The notes under the pieces were generated by a model, which saw nothing but the letters and a program-made list of their open reading frames with translations, did not search any database and was not told the origin of the DNA. 64,000 nucleotides of DNA from Ostrinia nubilalis (Eukaryota; Arthropoda; Insecta; Lepidoptera; Crambidae): contig NC_087091.1 in NCBI RefSeq assembly GCF_963855985.1, positions 12,654,154 through 12,718,153 on the forward strand, written 5' to 3'. How positions within the stretch are numbered: the first letter of the stretch is position 1; each line of letters opens with the position of its first letter. The position numbers and the translations under genes are program-made. This document shows, in pieces, positions 59,266 to 64,000 of this stretch.

Positions 59266-59385
59266 GCAAGTACGGGCACTCGCTGTACGCGCGCATCGAA
59301 CACTATCAGCATAGGTTCAGCTTCGACTCACCGACACTACACTACCCACGATCCTAATATTCCTTTTGCGAGGAGGCATGGCAGG

Positions 59386-59480
59386 CCGCTACCAATCGAT
59401 CAACATGGAAAGCATTGGGGGAGGCCTATGTTCAGCAGTGGACGTCCTATGGCTGAAATGATGATGATGATGATGATGAG
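59386..59480 (+). mobile_element. RTE-type LINE 3' end with GAT tail
   Basis: Plus strand: ATGGAAAGCATTGGGGGAGG, then CCTATGTTCAGCAGTGGACG, then a GGCTGAAATGATGATGATG tail. It belongs to another RTE subfamily than the AACG-tailed copies. CATGGCAG near both sides (59380s and 59485) may be the target duplication. Confidence 0.7.
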
Positions 59481-61018
59481 GTCATGGCAGGTCATTTTCT
59501 TTGAGAATATGACGGGCGAAGCAGTTAACATAGTCGAATGTAGAACAGTGGGTAAGTCATCGCGTCCAGTCTTCCTAGCGTATGATGAATGAATTGGATA
59601 CAGTCTCTGAAGAGATCAGCCGCCAGGATCACATTTGTATGCCGGAGGATTTGCAGTTTATCTCCGCTCCCTTTGTGTCTTGTTTGGCTTTCGGTGGAGC
59701 CCGGATGGATATACAGACCATTTGAGCGGGACAAAGTGACGCTCCGATATACGTCGTATTGGTATGAACGATCGTTCGCAGGATTACTCTTCTTGTGCAA
59801 AGGTATAAACCGTTTTCCCTGTTACGACGATTCTTGTATTAATGACGTAGTTAAAACGTCGTGTAGGTATTGTACATTGTTATTTTGGCTGAAATAAAGC
59901 TGAAGGATGAGAAAAATATCAGCCTTAATATTTTTACATTACACATTTTTTATACCATGTTTAGTTTACCATGTGTACCGTACGTGCGTACGTACTGTAC
60001 CGTGTGTACGTGTACTATGTTTTATACTTGTAATCTTCCATTGAGATACTTTTAGTATACACAGGTAAAATAGATCCTACTCCAACTTTTCGGCGCAATG
60101 ACAAGTCCCAGATATGCAACTTTAACCATTTATTTTTTATTGCAGTTTTACGAAGAAAACTTCGTAACACTTCCCGTTTGTTCCAGAAAACATTATAACT
60201 TGCTGTTCAATGCACGTTTTCAGTTTAATATGGCCTTAAGGCTTGGTATTTCTGCTAAAGTAGGTATTTCGCGCTGTCAAAATCTGCGCGCGCAATACTT
60301 CGCCGAAGACAGCGCGCCAAAGAGCTCTCGCGGCTACACAGTATAGAAATACGCCGTTTAGAAATACGCAGTTGGTTAGGTTAGGTTGACTTCCTTCCGT
60401 TCAAGCGTCACACTCACAGCACTTTCTTATACAAATCATATCCAAGTGATACAAATTAAAACAACTTTCAAAATTTTTGGGAATATATTTTAGAATCGAA
60501 TAAATATAGAATATAACTGCCAAAGTAAACATGGTTCAAAGAGGCGTGGCGTCACCCGACCTTCCGGAAGTTCCGCGCCGGCTAAAAGAATTTCAAGATT
60601 ACGTCACCCGACCTATCGGTAGATCCTCGGGAGCTTGAGCGATTGGAAAAACATTTTATGATCAGTTACTCGTAGTAGCGATTATTTAGAGCTTGGATAA
60701 TAAAATACAGTTGTTGCAATTCACAAAGCTTTGCATGTGGTTAATTACATTAATCAGTACACGCATCATTTTTGTTCAGTCTTTTTGTTTATTAATAAAT
60801 AAAAATATCACACTTAAATTGCATACATATTTGTTTGTATTGGTCTGGGTGTTTTCTTTCCATAATTTATGTATAACGTATGTACGGGGCTCTGTATCGA
60901 AAATCACTATGAGCAATGAGCATCACACACTGTTATCTGGAGTGCATTACCGCAGCAAAATTTTTATAAATGTTGTGCTTTAGAGAGTCGAGAGTATAGC
61001 AGATAATTAGTCCATCGT
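59481..61018. other. Unannotated region
   Basis: Open frames on both strands at 59525-59897 have no recognisable domain. At 60370-60390 there are two TTAGG units, too few to be telomeric. Nothing else recognised. Confidence 0.35.
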
Positions 61019-61033
61019 GAGCAGAAATTTGTC

Positions 61034-61269
61034 AATTGGGCGGGGCACATAGCTCGTAGAGACGATGGCCGTTGGGGCAAAAAAGTTCTCGAGTGGCGAC
61101 CACGGGCTGGAAGACGTAGCGTGGGCAGGCCTCCTACTAGGTGGAGCGACGATCTCGTAAAGGTCGCGGGAAGAGCCTGGATGCGGGCAGCGCAGGACCG
61201 TGCATTGTGGAAAACCTTGGAGGAGGCCTTTGTCCAGCAGTGGACGTCATTTGGCTGAAACGAACGAAC
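61034..61269 (+). mobile_element. RTE-type LINE tail with 15-bp target duplication
   Basis: Encodes WAGHIARRDDGRWGKKVLEW, then RPRAGRRSVGRPPTRWSDDL, VKVAGRAWMRAAQDRALWKT and LEEAFVQQWTSFG, followed by AACG repeats. GAGCAGAAATTTGTC flanks it at 61019-61033 and 61270-61284. The frame is intact to its stop, so this is the youngest of the RTE tails. Confidence 0.92.
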
Positions 61270-61326
61270 GAGCAGAAATTTGTCCACTAATAGCAAAATT
61301 CGTTCAAATTATAGTTTTAAAGTTAT

Positions 61327-61970
61327 TGGCTAGAAGATTATTTTATCTTGCAGCTTAGACCTTTAGCTACAGACCTTAGACAGTATTTTTGAAACATTCT
61401 TACGCATGGTGGAGGAAGGGACGCTCTAGAGCAGTGGTTCTTAACCGGTGGTCCGCGGCCCACTGGTGGTCCCTGGAGGCATTCCAAGTGGTCCACGATG
61501 TGCACTTGCACACCTTGGTCAAACCCACTTTTAACTGATTTTTGCAGTCAAACTGGGTTTGACCGATTATGAGGTGGTCCCTGACAAGACAGAAATTTGG
61601 TAAAATGGTCCCTCATGACTTAAAGGTTAAGAACCACTGCTCTAGAGACTCAAAACTACAAGGATACACATGAACTCCAGTTTCAAATCCGTTGATATCA
61701 GCTGCATCTGCCATATTTTTTGGCTATAAGATTCTTCTATCTTACGGCTTAGACTTTTAGCTACAGACCTTAGACAGTATTTTTGTGAAAATTCTTACGC
61801 ATGGTGGAGGAAGGGACGCTCTAGACACTCAAGTCTACAAGGAGTCACATCAACTCCAGTTTTAAATCCGTTGTCATCTGCTGCATCTGCCATCTTTTTG
61901 GCTAGAAGATTCTTCTATCTTACAGCTTAGACCTTTAGCTACAGACCTTAGACAGTATTTTTTATTATTT
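61327..61970. repeat. 178-bp tandem duplication, about 2.4 units
   Basis: Units start TTGGCT at 61327, about 61721 and about 61899. The third unit is partial. The first interval is 394 bases because a hAT MITE with its target duplication (216 bases) sits in unit 1; 394 minus 216 is 178, the interval of the next pair. Confidence 0.88.
61432..61639. mobile_element. hAT-type MITE (208 bp) in unit 1 of the tandem repeat
   Basis: Ends CAGTGGTTCTTAACC and GGTTAAGAACCACTG. Target duplication CTCTAGAG at 61424-61431 and 61640-61647. Unit 2 keeps the uninterrupted site. Size and ends resemble the copy at 5355-5561, but the interiors differ. Confidence 0.93.
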
Positions 61971-62379
61971 ATTTGTGTCAGTGTGCTCTTCTAAAGAGTG
62001 TAAGACGATTTTATGTAGGTCTATTAAAGTGTAATTTTAACTCATTGGTTTTGTCTCATATTTGAGGAATGTACTATGTATCATGAGTAGAGTCTTCGTT
62101 TAAAAGGATGCGAACGATTTAAATTTCAATAGGTAGACAAAATTGATAATTGAGAATGTTACTAGGTATGCAAAATCACTTGAAACCTATGTTACAGTTA
62201 GGCTTTTACATTTACAAATACATTAGTTTTTATTTCATTCAAAAATACCCAGTAGTTATGATTTTATAGGCATTCAAAGTTCGCTTAAATATTGAGTGCC
62301 GCCGACGGTCACGTGACCCCGCGTGACGTACATTCACAGTATCCGCTCACTAGAAAACGGATATAAACATACTTAAATA

Positions 62380-62920
62380 CATTTTTTTTTGTAAATACAA
62401 ACTTATTACACATATTAACACCCAGACCCATCACAGAAATTAAAATTGAACCAAACCCAAACTTGATGCGTTGTGTCATTTTATTGCGAATTACCTTCCA
62501 GCTCCATCATTAGACCCTGATTACTATATAGAATTAAAGTACTCGTCAATACAAAACGAACGAACCCAAACTCGATGGATTTAAGTCGTTTTATTATAGA
62601 GTTCCTATGGCCACCTTCCAGCTCCATCATCAGATCAGCTCCATGTCATCATAATATTGCATGGTCATCCAAATCACATGTGTTTGCGAAATTTCAGCTT
62701 AATCGGTTGCCTGGAAGTGGGTCTTAATTCAGCTTGCAAGATTCCACCCATACAAATATGAGCCAGTCACTGTAATATGACGTCACGCGCATAAAATGGC
62801 GGGCCGGCCGCCGCCCGCACTTTTAAAATTCAATATCTTGGAAACTAATTATTGACGTATCGAAATAATTCTTTCACGTGTATTTTTTATTTTTAACAGA
62901 GAATACAGAAAGCTAAAAAA
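62380..62920. repeat. Unclassified dispersed-repeat-like sequence
   Basis: CCTTCCAGCTCCATCAT occurs twice (about 62497 and 62615), each after a related AACCCAAACT segment about 110 bases apart. I associate these motifs, and TTTCAGCTTAATCGGTTGCC, with lepidopteran repeats but cannot name the family. Confidence 0.4.
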
Positions 62921-64000
62921 TAAAATTAGTGAACATTCTTCATTCTTAATTATCAAAAATTTAAGCTTTCTCCAGTAACACTGATATTATTATACTGTGA
63001 CTCATCAAAGTCATTATTGTCAAAAATATTGACAAATCGCGAACTGTCACGGCCAAAAAACTGACACGCGTCCGTCCTCCGTAAGCGCCACCGCGCGACT
63101 GATTGAGATTGTCCAAGCCGTCATGGACGATTTTTTCCACATTTTTTAACATTGTAACTAAATAAGACGCAATATAAAAATTTCATCCGTTAAAAGCCCT
63201 CAAGTTATTTCTGAACTTTAGTTTAGTAAAAGATTTAGAACCTCAAATCGCTTATTTTAAAAATAAAACCATAAATAGAAAACGAATAGAGGTAACTTTG
63301 GGAATATATTCTATCGAGTCAACTTCACCAAATCGTGTTTCCATCCGTTAATAGCCCTAGAAAATATCCTCAACTATGCCCAATAAAAATCTTAGCCTTT
63401 AATTTTACTGTTTAGTACCTCAAAAATGAAAAATGAAAACCTCATTTTCGCCATTTTCTCTGCTACCCGGCCTTAACGAAATCTGAAATCATTTACGCAG
63501 AAAATAGTAATAGGATGTAGCACATTACAGGCTTAACGCGGATAGAGAACCCTTCATGCCTGAAAAAGGTATTCGGGATCCATAATAGAGATTTTTGGGA
63601 GGAGACGGTCGCTACGTGAGACCTAGTTTTAGGGTTATGACGTTAGAAAAGGTTCAAATAAGTAATATGAGAGTAATGTCTCGAAATAAAATAGTACAGT
63701 CATTTATTACTTTATACATCGAGTATTACTTTAAATGTATTACCACACTTAAATAATATACTAATTTTTAAAACAATTTTATACACTCGTTTATACACAA
63801 ATATGTACTTATGTAACGTATACTGTAACTGCGGTTATGGTACCTATTGCCGACACGCTATTCGCAACTTTATTCATTGAAAATTTAATACGTTTCGCAA
63901 TCTTATTGAAATCGCAATATTTCTATTGAGAGCCATACAATGAAATGAAATACATTCCATTATTCGTATTGCTTGTCACTTACAGGGAATATTCGAGGGA
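62921..64000. other. Unannotated right end
   Basis: AT-rich. No gene, RNA or repeat recognised. A 63-codon minus-strand frame at 62961-63152 has no domain signature. Confidence 0.35.

Noticed and set aside
58391..59312. Two overlapping frames of 277 and 301 codons rich in Lys, Arg and Glu
   Set aside because: They are readings of the 23-bp minisatellite in different frames, with no start context, introns or domain; the array is simply stop-free on the minus strand.
59525..59897. 91- and 102-codon frames on opposite strands
   Set aside because: No family signature, no splice or start context that favours either strand.
60370..60390. TTAGG repeats as an interstitial telomere
   Set aside because: Only two units; chance is likely.
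62961..63152. 63-codon minus-strand frame
   Set aside because: No recognisable family; half of it is hydrophobic AT-rich translation typical of chance frames.

Overview
The window reads as nuclear DNA of a moth or butterfly (Lepidoptera). It is AT-rich with GC-rich coding exons and carries one multi-exon animal gene in several kilobases of introns. Its repeats are typical of Lepidoptera: short Helitrons with 5' ends like TCCTACTAATATTATAAATG and 3' ends in a GC hairpin plus CTAG, RTE-type LINE tails, and many MITEs. There are no bacterial operons, CRISPR arrays, rRNA genes or convincing tRNA genes. The order is inferred from repeat content and protein similarity, not from a search.

Region 1 (about 4.9-28.6 kb, + strand): the last eight coding exons of the bifunctional heparan sulfate N-deacetylase/N-sulfotransferase (NDST; sulfateless, sfl). 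All splice sites are GT-AG, the frame is continuous, and the stop is at 28588. About 497 residues lie in the window, from the C-terminal half of the deacetylase domain through the whole sulfotransferase domain. The 5' exons lie upstream of base 1. The introns hold most of the mobile DNA of this half: an internally deleted PHD-finger non-LTR retrotransposon just upstream (1.35-4.5 kb), a Ty3-type LTR element whose pol is inverted relative to its LTRs and broken by a palindromic insertion (10.3-14.8 kb), a 1.7-kb foldback element with TA target sites and a tRNA-like core (20.0-21.7 kb) flanked by two copies of a dimeric MITE, and an RTE tail and a Helitron (24.7-25.5 kb).

Region 2 (28.6-53.5 kb): no convincing protein-coding gene. 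It holds the sfl 3' UTR and then a gene desert with islands of more complex sequence (possible regulatory elements, and one exon-like segment at 34400-34560). MITEs, RTE tails and Helitrons are scattered through it, including a Helitron inside a Helitron (48.5-49.1 kb) and a hAT MITE inside another inverted-repeat element (47.4-47.8 kb).

Region 3 (53.5-59.3 kb): a 23-bp minisatellite of more than 50 units, adjoining a Helitron-like 5' end, split by a complete Ty1/copia element. That element has 204-bp LTRs that I read as identical, a 5-bp target duplication, an initiator-tRNA-type primer site and an intact 1304-codon polyprotein. It is the youngest and most complete transposon here.

Region 4 (59.3-64 kb): RTE 3' ends, a 178-bp tandem duplication hit by a hAT MITE, and unclassified repeats.

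I found no clearly new molecular system. The most unusual items are the intact copia element in its minisatellite, the inverted-pol Ty3 element, and the nested insertions whose target duplications give a relative order of events.
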